Made by a program: the position numbers and the translations under genes. A stretch of 32,309 bases of DNA from Planctomycetota bacterium (lineage in GTDB: Bacteria > Planctomycetota > UBA8742 > UBA2392), in assembly GCA_019186845.1 (NCBI GenBank), contig JABARW010000039.1:1-32309 (forward strand), given 5' to 3'. Under the pieces are notes generated by a model, which was not told where the DNA came from, did not search any database, and worked only from the letters and a program-made list of their open reading frames with translations. The stretch's first letter is position 1, and every line of letters starts with the position of its first letter. Positions 17,601-25,388 of the stretch are shown in pieces.

Positions 17601-19106
17601 CGCAGCAAGCTCGTGGCCGAGCTCATGCGCACCGCCCTGCTGCTCGACCCCGAGAGCATCCCCGCGCTGAACTGGCTCAAGCTCTACTACGAGAAGGAAG
17701 GAGAGCTGGAAGAAGCCATCATCATCTACCTGAAGTTCGAGAAGCTGCTGGAAAGCAAGCCCGACATGCTCACAGGCGTGCGCATGGCCCTGGCCCAGTG
17801 CCAGTTCGACCTCGGGCAGCGCTGCGTGAAGGATTACCGCAAGTATCTGGACCTCGACCGTGAACGCGCCGGGCGCTTTGCCGGCCGCGCCATCGAGGTC
17901 TTCAACGACTGCGTGGCGACATGCGACCGCGAACTCAAGGCCTCGACCACTCCGGCGGGCCACCTGCTGCGTATCAAGGGCCTGGCCTGTCAGAGGCTGG
18001 CCTACCTCGACGGCGGCCGCGCCCACTACTGGTATTCGCTGGCCATCGAAACCTATGAACGCGCGCCTCTGGACTTTCCCGATGAATTGTCCGAGGTGCG
18101 CCGCAAGCGCGCCTGGTTCACGGAAGACCCCTACCGCCGCCGCGATGACCTGCGGCGCGCCATCAGCGAAGCCGAGCTTCAGGGCAAGGACGCCGGAGCC
18201 CTCAAGGAAGACCTGATCAACGTCGAGAACCGCATCACGCTGGACGAAACCGAAGCCCTGCGCAGGCAGGGCAAGCTGCAAGAGGCGCTGGAGCGCATGA
18301 ACGCGGGCTTCAAGGTGCCCAACCCGGCCCTGTGGCGCGCCCGCGCGGACATCGAATTCGAGCTGGCGCAGGGCGCCAAAGCCGCGCGCGATCCCGAAGC
18401 CTACGACCTCTGGATCGTGAGGGCGGCGCAGGACTATGTTCGGGCGTTTTCAGACCCCGAAGCCCTGATCAAGGGCGGCGAGCTCTACTACGGCGAGCTG
18501 GCCTTGGCCATGGCCGAGCCGGAAACCTACAACACCAAGGCCCGCGTGGCCCTGGAAAAGGCCCAGCGCATCATCGACGAGGCCCTCGTCGCCCTCACGG
18601 CCGGCGACAGCCGCCGCGCGCAGCTTGAAGCCCTGAGCCAGCGGGCGCGCAAGACGCTGGGCCAGATGCAGCGACTGGCCCAGGACCTCTACCGCCGCGC
18701 CGATGAAGCTCTGGCCGGCGGGCGCGAACCCCAGGCGCTGGAGCTGCTGGCCCGCAGTCTTGAGCTACAGGGCGAAAATCCCCAGGCTTGGCTGCTCAAG
18801 GCCCAGGCCGAGCTTTCGCTGGCCCGCAAATCCGAAGGCGCCGAGCGCACGCGCTGGGCTGAAGAAGCCCGCGCCTCCCTTGAAAGCGTCATCCGCAACG
18901 ACCCGCCCTTGGCGCGGCAGTATCTCGAGGCTCAACTCTGCATGGCGGAGGCCTGGCTGATGCTGGGGCTCAAGCGCGACGCCGCCTTCTGGCTTGACGC
19001 CGCGGAACGCCGATTGGCCCAGGCCATGAAGGACAAGCGCCTGACAGAGGCCGACTCCGGCACGTTCAATGAGCGCCTGGTCACGCTGCGCAATCTGGCC
19101 CGGTAG
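14649..19106 (+). CDS. Polytopic GT-C (TMTC-like) membrane protein with very long C-terminal TPR region (1485 aa)
   Basis: Residues ~23-440 contain about ten hydrophobic helices with features of GT-C/TMTC-type O-mannosyltransferase-like proteins: an acidic DD pair in the first outer loop (D52-D53 in TNWDDNW), NLLLHLFNSLLVMLL, FSLHPVHVEAVSWLSSRKDL and FAERYLYLPSVGF. After the last helix the sequence NWKDSETLWRSVLAHDP and TAYFNLGREL starts a TPR-type helical-repeat region running to the end (about 1040 residues), with many Ala-rich paired helices. It may transfer sugars from a lipid carrier to exported proteins, with the repeats binding partners; the donor and target are unknown. The start is a GTG without a Shine-Dalgarno; a 12-codon ATG frame at 14614-14652 ends in a TGA overlapping it. 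It ends 15 bases from the convergent cytochrome b. Confidence 0.8.
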   Translation: MSQTSASKTEPEPQPEPARPRPWLTPLFALLIFVLGAVAYWPQLGNGFTNWDDNWLITENRWIREISVANTVTIFNPMAPQEIREELGNEYLPLRDLSYSLNYALDGYNPRGYQATNLLLHLFNSLLVMLLAARISRNALTGGLAGLLFSLHPVHVEAVSWLSSRKDLMATFFALLAINLYWVSRLPRAGLMPSQSFVQRLRQSVRLSYWLALLCFLAALLSKMHAVVLPALLLLLELFGRQRLGSASLARRALMLLPFFGIAALFTLLAMKIGSGLMREPYGDSLASTWFTAAAAITRDAQVLVMGAPLQACVDFELRPYITPQVGAGVALLVLMLAAGIGGWLALRRAQPSASQALLGWLGLGALWFLIALSPVSNFFVQIGTVFAERYLYLPSVGFCLTAAALATAAWERARRAAAPLNTAGSAVLVLMAAALAVACIWQTSRTTLNWKDSETLWRSVLAHDPGNHTAYFNLGRELQERALSESDAQRREELLLAAEINYTSALNFEARTYRYDPARVFGALASVEIHRSKPAEALKLLDEAQARVDLPWRPQRGRDDIASILNNYRGLALSALGRHEEALAAFRRALASSRRYSSYRINLASELARAALNENSRALHQAVLDEAYAEIDAYERERGKDLLSTEARALILKKEFDLRLLLSGKGGEAAVPPELADLLKRAQTEYRRAVALREAEAPNAKAMATLLLAAAEAFLPGSPGDKNAEAFLRRALMLDPKREGLRYLLARLLQERDGREAKVEATRLLNEELELHPDFKPARSLRAAGVFQQALNELAGLYGAFAPEYTAAYPDIKKPTWTQMTRAFIKRDAYRSRLEKSVALFMEAAKWDSENPQLAEILNRSMVEGGREALALDLGRGLWFFGGEVGRAQAEAMMRTAFNLMPVDGPLSRFLAGIYLELAEKAVRSSDRDELLKLIENMLQLSETARRQMSIRLINMGTDIDGGKKLSNVKGEEFDWSLVDAAERSKLVAELMRTALLLDPESIPALNWLKLYYEKEGELEEAIIIYLKFEKLLESKPDMLTGVRMALAQCQFDLGQRCVKDYRKYLDLDRERAGRFAGRAIEVFNDCVATCDRELKASTTPAGHLLRIKGLACQRLAYLDGGRAHYWYSLAIETYERAPLDFPDELSEVRRKRAWFTEDPYRRRDDLRRAISEAELQGKDAGALKEDLINVENRITLDETEALRRQGKLQEALERMNAGFKVPNPALWRARADIEFELAQGAKAARDPEAYDLWIVRAAQDYVRAFSDPEALIKGGELYYGELALAMAEPETYNTKARVALEKAQRIIDEALVALTAGDSRRAQLEALSQRARKTLGQMQRLAQDLYRRADEALAGGREPQALELLARSLELQGENPQAWLLKAQAELSLARKSEGAERTRWAEEARASLESVIRNDPPLARQYLEAQLCMAEAWLMLGLKRDAAFWLDAAERRLAQAMKDKRLTEADSGTFNERLVTLRNLAR

Positions 19107-19121
19107 ACCCGGGAGCCCGCG

Positions 19122-21167
19122 CTACTTGAAGAGATCGCTGAAGCGGAAGTCCACTTCCTCGTTCAGCTCATGGCAGGTGTCGCAGGCCCGGCCCAGCTTG
19201 AGTATGCGCGCTTTGAAGTCATCGCCGCGGCGCGCCTTGAGCAGTTCGCGCAGCGCGAGATCCGTGTCGTCGCAGGCCTGTTTCCAACCGGGATAAGGAA
19301 AGGTCTTCTTAAACTGGTCGTGGATGACCGGCAGCGGGGCCGAGCACGCCTGCAGGTCCAGGAAGGCCTGCTCGATGCTGCGCGTGGGCGGCTTGTCGGC
19401 CTTGAGCAGTTCCGCGTGCTGCAGCAGTTCGACGCAGCAGGTCTTCATGCGCTTCATGAGCGTGCTTGTTTTGCCGGGCACTTCCGCGGCTTTGAGCCCT
19501 TTGAACTTCGCCTCATCGAAGAAAAGCAGGGCCTCGGGCTTCACTTCCGGCTTGACCTCGGGCTTGACCTCGACCGTACGAGTCACAAAGACCACACGGC
19601 GCGGCTCGGGATTTACGGGATCATTCACGTCATAGCTGTCGTGGCAGTTCACGCAGGCCTTGCGAATCTCCTCGCGCGCCTTGCGCTGATCGGCGTCACT
19701 GTTGGCCGCATACAGCCGCCGGGCCCCGGCCTCCATGGCGTCCACCCACTCGCGCCAGCGGCGCGCTCGAACGTCATCGAGACGGCCATCGGGCTGCAGG
19801 TTGTAGTCCACAAGGATGGGGCGCTCGGGATACTTTGCCCTTTCGTCCGCGGGCACACGGCGCAGTGGCTCGCGCAACTGCTGGGCAAGCTGCCAGATGT
19901 CGCGGGCGTGACGATGAGCGTCGTCCGGAAGGCCCTCGTGACGCGAATGGCCCAGAGCGTCGTTGCGGCGCTTGAGCGCCTCCATCAGGTGCTCGACGTC
20001 GTGGCGCGCGAACAAGCCCGCCCCCTGGCCCTCGTTGGCGCGCCCATCTTCAATCAAGGGCCAGACGCCCAAGCCCACGCATAGCGCAAGCACCGCGACC
20101 GAAAGCAGGCGCAGAGGCCAGCGCAGGCGCGCGGGTTCCGCGCTGACACGCTCCAGCCAGGGCAGCACCATCAGGAAGGCCGCAGCCCCCAGAGGCAGCA
20201 CCACGAGGCCCAGAAGCTGCATCACCCCCGCCGGCAGCCACTTCAACAATTGATAGAGCGGCAGGGCGTACCACTCAGGCCGGGCGTCCTCAAAGGGCTC
20301 TCCCAGGTCCCCCGACAGGCCAAGGGGCGCGGGAGAAACGCTGCCCAGGAAGAGCACGAGCAGCACTGTCAGTCCTATGACCAGCCCATGGGCCAGCAGC
20401 GAGGCCCGCGACGCCTGGGCCTGCCGCGCGTCCCGCCAGAAACGGCGCAGCAGCACCAGCCCCAGGGCGGGCAGCACAATGGCGTGCAGAGCATAGAAGC
20501 GGGCCACGGTGGCAGTGCCGATTTCGTCGCCGCCCAGCAGGGCGCTGCGGAGAGCTTCGCCCGCCACGGGCACTTCCGCGAGGTAGCCCAGGCGGATGTG
20601 GGTGCCATGCACGGCGTTCTGGTCCATGGGCAGAAGCTGGCCCGTGGCGCCGAACAGCAACACCAGCAGGCAAAGGGCCAGGGCGCGCCACCAGATCCAG
20701 TGCCCGGGCCGCCGGAAGAAGCCCGACCAGATCAGGTGCATGACATACACCACGCTCAGGTACACCAGCACGTTGGCGCCTTGATAATGAATCGACCTCA
20801 GGGCGGCGCCGGCCGCGCTGTCGTGCATGGCGCCCACGGAGGAGTAGGCGTCTTCAGCGGTGGGTGCAAAGCCCAGGGCCAGGCCGATGCCGCTGCCCGC
20901 CACCATGGCCAGAGCCGCCAGCAGGGCGCTGGCCACCATGGCCGAAACGGGCGAGGCCGGGTGCATGACACGGTAGACCGAAGTGCCGCCCACACGCAGG
21001 GTCTCGCCGCTGAGCACCGTTTCGGCGTCGCTGTCAGCGGGCGGGCGAGACTTCTTGCGGCTCTCTTCCGCGGCACGCCGGGCCAGTTCGCGCTCGGCCT
21101 CCGCCATCAGCTCCTGCTTGATGCGCTCGGGGTCGCTCGCGGACGGATCGGGTAGTGTCTCGACCAT
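19122..21167 (-). CDS. Cytochrome b (b6/bc1 type) fused to two C-terminal c-type heme domains; heme bH ligands absent
   Basis: This is the membrane quinol-oxidising subunit of a Rieske/cytochrome b complex. The ATG at 21167 follows the Rieske stop by 2 bases (681 aa). After a soluble N-terminus, residues ~70-410 form the helical core covering both the b6 and subunit IV parts. Heme bL ligands H127 (RSIHYQG) and H228 (ALHAIVLP) and the Qo motif P297-E-W-Y are kept. The bH ligand positions, 14 and 15 residues later, are Y141 and F243. From ~410 two helical domains each end in a heme c motif, CVNCH (505-509) and CDTCH (662-666), a placement like cytochrome c', joined by a PEVK-repeat linker. The heme domains should lie on the periplasmic side and replace a separate cytochrome c1 or f. 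Confidence 0.9.
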   Translation of the reverse strand: MVETLPDPSASDPERIKQELMAEAERELARRAAEESRKKSRPPADSDAETVLSGETLRVGGTSVYRVMHPASPVSAMVASALLAALAMVAGSGIGLALGFAPTAEDAYSSVGAMHDSAAGAALRSIHYQGANVLVYLSVVYVMHLIWSGFFRRPGHWIWWRALALCLLVLLFGATGQLLPMDQNAVHGTHIRLGYLAEVPVAGEALRSALLGGDEIGTATVARFYALHAIVLPALGLVLLRRFWRDARQAQASRASLLAHGLVIGLTVLLVLFLGSVSPAPLGLSGDLGEPFEDARPEWYALPLYQLLKWLPAGVMQLLGLVVLPLGAAAFLMVLPWLERVSAEPARLRWPLRLLSVAVLALCVGLGVWPLIEDGRANEGQGAGLFARHDVEHLMEALKRRNDALGHSRHEGLPDDAHRHARDIWQLAQQLREPLRRVPADERAKYPERPILVDYNLQPDGRLDDVRARRWREWVDAMEAGARRLYAANSDADQRKAREEIRKACVNCHDSYDVNDPVNPEPRRVVFVTRTVEVKPEVKPEVKPEALLFFDEAKFKGLKAAEVPGKTSTLMKRMKTCCVELLQHAELLKADKPPTRSIEQAFLDLQACSAPLPVIHDQFKKTFPYPGWKQACDDTDLALRELLKARRGDDFKARILKLGRACDTCHELNEEVDFRFSDLFK

Positions 21168-21169
21168 GG

Positions 21170-21739
21170 TCAGGATCGGGCCTTGCGTTCCGCCTTGCCT
21201 ATCACGAAGTCCTGCCACTTGATGAACAGCCAGGGTTTGTCATCTCTCGCTGCAATGGACACTTCCAGTGCATCCAGCCCCCGCGGCGAGGGCCCCTCCG
21301 CCAGGCTGCCGTCGGCGGCAAAGCGCGCGTCATGGCAGGGGCAGTGGAATGATTTCTTGTCGCCCGCCATTTCCACGCTGCATCCCGCATGGGGGCAAAT
21401 GGGACTCAGAGCCGCAAAGCAGTCAGCCGTCTGGCCCGCCTTCACGCGCCGCAGAAACACCTGCTGGCGGCGCGTGCGCAGGCGCCAGCCATCGCGCCTT
21501 GCAATCGTGATTTCCACGGGCAAAGCCCCGCCCACAAGACTAAGCGCGGCAAAGGGCCCCAGTTCATCGAGCACTTTTTCCATGGGCGCCACGGCCACCG
21601 CCTCAGCCTCCCCCGAGGTCGCTCCGGCGCTGAGTGTGAGAACCCCTGCCGCGGCGCAAGCCGCGCAAATTCCGCCCAGCAGGCCGGCGCGAACAAATTC
21701 GCGCCGCGCGGCATCGGGAGTCTGGGTGGGTTCAGCCAT
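21170..21739 (-). CDS. Rieske [2Fe-2S] protein of the cytochrome b complex
   Basis: The ATG at 21739 lies 2 bases after the fur stop; upstream in-frame starts overlap fur and add unrelated sequence. The 189-residue product has a twin-arginine-like start (RREFVRAGLLGG at about residues 13-24) leading into a hydrophobic helix, as in Tat-exported Rieske proteins. Box I CPHAGC (115-120) and box II CPCH (133-136) supply the cluster ligands C115, H117, C133 and H136 and the stabilising disulfide pair C120/C135. It would take electrons from quinol at the Qo site of the cytochrome b encoded immediately downstream and pass them to a c-type heme, plausibly one of the heme domains fused to that subunit. 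Confidence 0.93.
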   Translation of the reverse strand: MAEPTQTPDAARREFVRAGLLGGICAACAAAGVLTLSAGATSGEAEAVAVAPMEKVLDELGPFAALSLVGGALPVEITIARRDGWRLRTRRQQVFLRRVKAGQTADCFAALSPICPHAGCSVEMAGDKKSFHCPCHDARFAADGSLAEGPSPRGLDALEVSIAARDDKPWLFIKWQDFVIGKAERKARS

Positions 21740-21741
21740 GC

Positions 21742-22215
21742 TCAATCCCGTTTGGCTTCGCGCCAGCACTCGCGACAGGTGCCGTAGATCTTCTGACTGT
21801 GTGAGGTGGGATGAAAGCCCAGTTTGTGGGCGATCTTGTCCTGCAGATTTTCCATTTCTTCGCTGAAGAACTCGATGATCTTGCCGCATTTCGTGCAGCA
21901 CAGATGATCGTGGTGGGAGCGTCCGAGCGCCAGCTCAAAGAGGCGGTGGCCCTCGCCGAAGTCGTGCTGTTCGAGGATTTCGCCCTCGGAAAGCAGGGAG
22001 AGCGTGCGATAGACGGTGGCCTTGGAGACTCTGGGGCGCTGTCCGACGAAAGAGTCCACGAGGTCGTCGGCGGTGAAGTGCCGGGGCATCTCCAGCATCT
22101 TCTCGACGATCTGGCGTCGCTGCGAAGTGAGCTTGAGCTGCTTGGTGCGCAAGAAGGCGTCGAGCTTGTCCAAAATCGCGTCGGCGCTGGCCTGCGGCTC
22201 TTTGTTCTGGGCCAT
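21742..22215 (-). CDS. Fur-family metal-responsive transcriptional regulator
   Basis: The 157-residue product has the Fur layout: a winged helix with LKLTSQRRQIVEKMLE and a recognition helix in RVSKATVYRTLSLLSEGEIL, followed by the dimerisation domain with the metal-binding HHDHLCCTKCGKIIEF and a second Cys pair, CRECW, near the C-terminus. Fur proteins repress or activate genes in response to Fe, Zn, Mn or peroxide; the two CxxC pairs indicate a structural zinc site. Which metal it senses (Fur, Zur or PerR type) cannot be decided. It lies 19 bases after rbfA and 2 bases before the Rieske gene, so it probably shares a transcript with an iron-sulfur/heme complex whose supply depends on iron. 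Confidence 0.9.
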   Translation of the reverse strand: MAQNKEPQASADAILDKLDAFLRTKQLKLTSQRRQIVEKMLEMPRHFTADDLVDSFVGQRPRVSKATVYRTLSLLSEGEILEQHDFGEGHRLFELALGRSHHDHLCCTKCGKIIEFFSEEMENLQDKIAHKLGFHPTSHSQKIYGTCRECWREAKRD

Positions 22216-22234
22216 GCATTACCCCGTGGCGAGC

Positions 22235-22636
22235 TTACTCTTCCTCGTCAGAACTCTTACGGCGCGAAGACTTTGCGGCGGCCCTGTCGGCTGCGATGGC
22301 CTGGTCTATGAGCTTAGACACCGAGGACCGCTTTTCAATGGAATCGTCGTAGGTGAACTCGACGATGGGCGCGACCCGCAGGTCAAGCCGGGAGGCCACA
22401 TGGGCCTGTACGAATTTGCGGGCGGATTCAATGAAGCGGGACACAGTGCGCTTGTCCCGCTCGGAGCCCAGCACCGTGTAAAACACGCGGGCGTGGCCCA
22501 GGTCACGGGCCACCTTGACGCGGGTGATGCTGACCAGGCCCTTCATGCGAGGGTCCTTCAGGTCACGGATGAACAACTCGGCCACCTCCTGGCGGATGCG
22601 GCTTTCAATGCGGGCAATTCGACGTTCGGTGGCCAT
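22235..22636 (-). CDS. rbfA: 30S ribosome-binding factor A
   Basis: RbfA is a small KH-domain protein that binds the 30S subunit and helps 16S rRNA 5'-end maturation. The 133-residue product matches in length and motifs: RRIARIESRIRQEVAELFIRDLKDPR at the N-terminus, then VSITRVKVARDLGHARVFYTVLG and RLDLRVAPIVEFTYDDSIEK. The C-terminus adds a Lys/Ser/Glu tail. AGGAGG lies about 13 bases before the ATG. Usual neighbours (infB, nusA, truB) are absent; instead it leads a minus-strand cluster with fur, Rieske and cytochrome b. The 193-base gap to the divergent importer operon holds both promoters but I could not identify convincing -35/-10 pairs in it. Confidence 0.93.
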   Translation of the reverse strand: MATERRIARIESRIRQEVAELFIRDLKDPRMKGLVSITRVKVARDLGHARVFYTVLGSERDKRTVSRFIESARKFVQAHVASRLDLRVAPIVEFTYDDSIEKRSSVSKLIDQAIAADRAAAKSSRRKSSDEEE

Positions 22637-22829
22637 TTTTTGGTGCTTGCCTCCTGGATTGCTGGTTTTATGGTTCCTTCGAAACCCTGCGGCACGTTCA
22701 AGGACCAGGAACAGTTCAGTGATGCCCGAGCCAGAGCGCGCGGGCGAAGTCTAGCTTGTACGCCGCGAAGCGACAGCGAAGGGTCCGATTTCATGGGTCC
22801 GGCTGCACGCGAGGGCAGGGAGAAGCGCC

Positions 22830-25379
22830 ATGTGGATCAAACGCTCGCTGGTCATCGTGCCCGTTGCCCTGCTGCTGTTCCTGGCCCAATCCGTCTTCTG
22901 GGTACCGGACCAGGCCTCCGTCTCCGACAATAACAGCCGCCTCAATCGCCTCATGCTTTACATGGGCGCCAACCCCGAGGACATGAACCCCTGGACCTCG
23001 ACCAAGACCAGCGACTCCACCATCAGCCAGTATCTCTACGAAGGCCTGGTCAAAACCAACCACTTGTACGAGCTTGAGCCCGGCCTCGCCGAGACCGTGC
23101 TGGTCAAGCATGACATTACCTGTTACCTGCCCGAGGGCATGAGCGAGGCGGAGTTTGAGGGCCGCCTGCGCAAGCTCATGGGCGCGCGCCTGAAGTCCTT
23201 TGCCAAGGCCGCCGACGCCAAGAGTCCCGTGCGCCTGAACCTTACCACGGGCAAGACGCTGGCGGCGGGCGAAAGCGCACCCGAGGGCCAGGAGATCCTG
23301 GAGATTCCGCAGCTGGCCAAGGTCCGGTTCATGCTCGCCCCGGAGCCTGTGAAGGGCCAGATCACGCAGGCCATCGAACCGGAGTTTGAAGCCCTGATCG
23401 AAAAGGACCTGGACCGCAAGCCCTGGCCCTGTTTTGAGGCTGCGGAGCTGCTCAAGCGCGTGTCCAAGGCGACGCGCGACACGCTTACGGACGGGACCCT
23501 GACCAAGACGTTAGGCGAGGCGCTGGCCAAATTGGACACCACGCCGACCTCCCACTCGCCCGTCATCGAGTTCCACATCCGCAAGGGCATTCCCTGGGTT
23601 GACGGGCCCTTCTTTGAAAAGCGCGAGCGCGTGTGGCAGGCCAAATGCAACGGCGAACCCTGCGGCTGGGTCTACGCGGACTCCAGTCAGGAGGCCATCA
23701 CCCGGCTCAAGGCCAAGGGCCTCGTCGAAAAGCCCGAGGAGGCCGCCTACGAAGTCTCCAACTATGCCGAAAAGGACACCTTCGGCGAAAAGGGCTACTG
23801 GTGGGGCAAGGGGCCGGAATGCACCGCGCGCGACGCCAAGCTCACCTTTGAGTTCCTCAAGAACCCGGACTTCAAGAGTCCGCGCATGTCCAGCTACGTC
23901 AGCATCAACGAAGTCCGTGTGTTCAAGGACGACCCCCACAAACTCGAAGTCGTCTACGGAGAGCTGTACTCCCCCGCCCTTTACGACCTCACGGGGCAGC
24001 TTCTGCCTTATCACCGCTGGAACCTCATGGCCTGGAAGGAAGAAGCCGTGCGGCGCGGCAAGGGTCCCACGGACGTTGGCCTGAATCATGATGTGTACAA
24101 CCCCATGAAGTACCTGGTGAGCCGCGAGCGCGAGTACCGCGCCTGGCCGTCCATGAACGGCTTCATGGTCATTGAGCCCCTCAACGGAGACGCCCTGCCC
24201 CTGTGGCAGAACGGCAGCCGATGCCGCCTGCGGCGCAACGAGTTCTACTGGGACCGCAAACCCGAGTACCAGTTCCTGGACTACTACGTGTTTGACCCCA
24301 ACATGGGCCGCGAAACGGCGGAAGTGGTGTTCAACACAGGGGGCCTGGACGTTTACAGCCCGCGCGAATTCCAAGTCGAGCGCTATGAGGCCAAGACGAA
24401 GGAATACAGCGTCATCAAGCGCATGCCCAACCAGTATGAGTATCTCGCGTTCAACTGCTCCAAGCCGCAGCTTTCCGACAAGCGGGTGCGCCTGGCCCTG
24501 TCCATGGCCATCGACGTGGACCAGATATTGAAGTACGTGGTCTACAACCAGGGCGTGCGCATCAACGGCCCCGCCTACCCCGTGCTGCCATGGTATGACC
24601 AGAACCACATGATCGAGCACACCTGGCGCAGCGACGGCACCGATGCCCAGGGCCGAAAGGTCGAGCGCAAGGGCAAGACCGAGAAGATCAAGTACCTGCC
24701 CTTTGACGTCACCGAAGCCAAGGCCATTCTCAAGGAATGCGGCTACGAGGACGTCAACGGCAAGCTCATCGGCAAGGACGGAAAGCCCCTGCGCCTGGAG
24801 TTCATCAACAGCACGGGCGGCGGCGTGCGCAAGAACAACGCCCTGCTGGCCAAACAGAACTGGGAGAAGCTGGGCGTCGAGGTCGACTACAAGGAATACG
24901 AGTGGAACGTCTTCATTCAGCAATATGTGATGGCGCTGAAATTTGACGTCTGCGTGCTGGGCTGGTCCGGCGGCATCGACCACGACAGCCGCCAGCTCTG
25001 GCACTCGACCTGCTGGCCCACCGCCGGTGGCCTGAACCTGGCCGCCTACGCCAACCCCGAGGCAGACCAGCTCATGGATGCCATCCTCAAGGTTTATGAC
25101 CGCGAAAAACAGGTCGAAATGAGCCACCGCATCTTCCGTACCATCGCGGCGGACTTCCCCTACGTCTTCCTTTATTCGCCTTTGGGCACCAGCGTCATGG
25201 ACAGCCGTATCGTCTGGCGCAAGAAAGTAGGCGAGAAGGACGGCAAGCCGGTGTACGAGAACCGGCCGGTCAACCACGACTTCATCCGCAATGCCCGCGC
25301 GAACATGGTGTACTTCTTTGGAGAACTGAAGCGGGTCGAGGAAGTCCCCCAATGGTCGGAACAGGACTACAAGCGATAA
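22830..25379 (+). CDS. oppA: Oligopeptide-type ABC transporter substrate-binding protein (SBP family 5), enlarged
   Basis: This would capture peptides or similar solutes outside the cytoplasmic membrane and deliver them to the permeases encoded next. AGGGAG lies just before the ATG. A hydrophobic N-terminal helix (residues ~6-24) without a lipobox Cys suggests a membrane anchor or signal peptide rather than a lipoprotein. Family landmarks: LNRLMLYMGANPEDMNPW, ISQYLYEGLV, EFHIRKGIPWVDG, VRLALSMAIDVDQIL, ILKECGY and the final FPYVFLYSP region. At 849 residues it is about 300 longer than typical OppA; the extra sequence is mainly at ~90-240, before the EFHIRKG strand, with another at ~265-330. 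Substrate unknown; the enlarged loops may meet the unusual extracytoplasmic domain of the OppC-type permease. Confidence 0.88.
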   Translation: MWIKRSLVIVPVALLLFLAQSVFWVPDQASVSDNNSRLNRLMLYMGANPEDMNPWTSTKTSDSTISQYLYEGLVKTNHLYELEPGLAETVLVKHDITCYLPEGMSEAEFEGRLRKLMGARLKSFAKAADAKSPVRLNLTTGKTLAAGESAPEGQEILEIPQLAKVRFMLAPEPVKGQITQAIEPEFEALIEKDLDRKPWPCFEAAELLKRVSKATRDTLTDGTLTKTLGEALAKLDTTPTSHSPVIEFHIRKGIPWVDGPFFEKRERVWQAKCNGEPCGWVYADSSQEAITRLKAKGLVEKPEEAAYEVSNYAEKDTFGEKGYWWGKGPECTARDAKLTFEFLKNPDFKSPRMSSYVSINEVRVFKDDPHKLEVVYGELYSPALYDLTGQLLPYHRWNLMAWKEEAVRRGKGPTDVGLNHDVYNPMKYLVSREREYRAWPSMNGFMVIEPLNGDALPLWQNGSRCRLRRNEFYWDRKPEYQFLDYYVFDPNMGRETAEVVFNTGGLDVYSPREFQVERYEAKTKEYSVIKRMPNQYEYLAFNCSKPQLSDKRVRLALSMAIDVDQILKYVVYNQGVRINGPAYPVLPWYDQNHMIEHTWRSDGTDAQGRKVERKGKTEKIKYLPFDVTEAKAILKECGYEDVNGKLIGKDGKPLRLEFINSTGGGVRKNNALLAKQNWEKLGVEVDYKEYEWNVFIQQYVMALKFDVCVLGWSGGIDHDSRQLWHSTCWPTAGGLNLAAYANPEADQLMDAILKVYDREKQVEMSHRIFRTIAADFPYVFLYSPLGTSVMDSRIVWRKKVGEKDGKPVYENRPVNHDFIRNARANMVYFFGELKRVEEVPQWSEQDYKR

Positions 25380-25388
25380 GGCCGCCCG

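Noticed and set aside
15711..18281. An 856-codon open frame antisense to the TPR gene, and similar long antisense frames at 4581-6101, 23511-25352 and 28859-30787
   Set aside because: They mirror well-supported genes on the other strand, show low-complexity composition with no recognisable domain, and are expected in GC-rich coding DNA.
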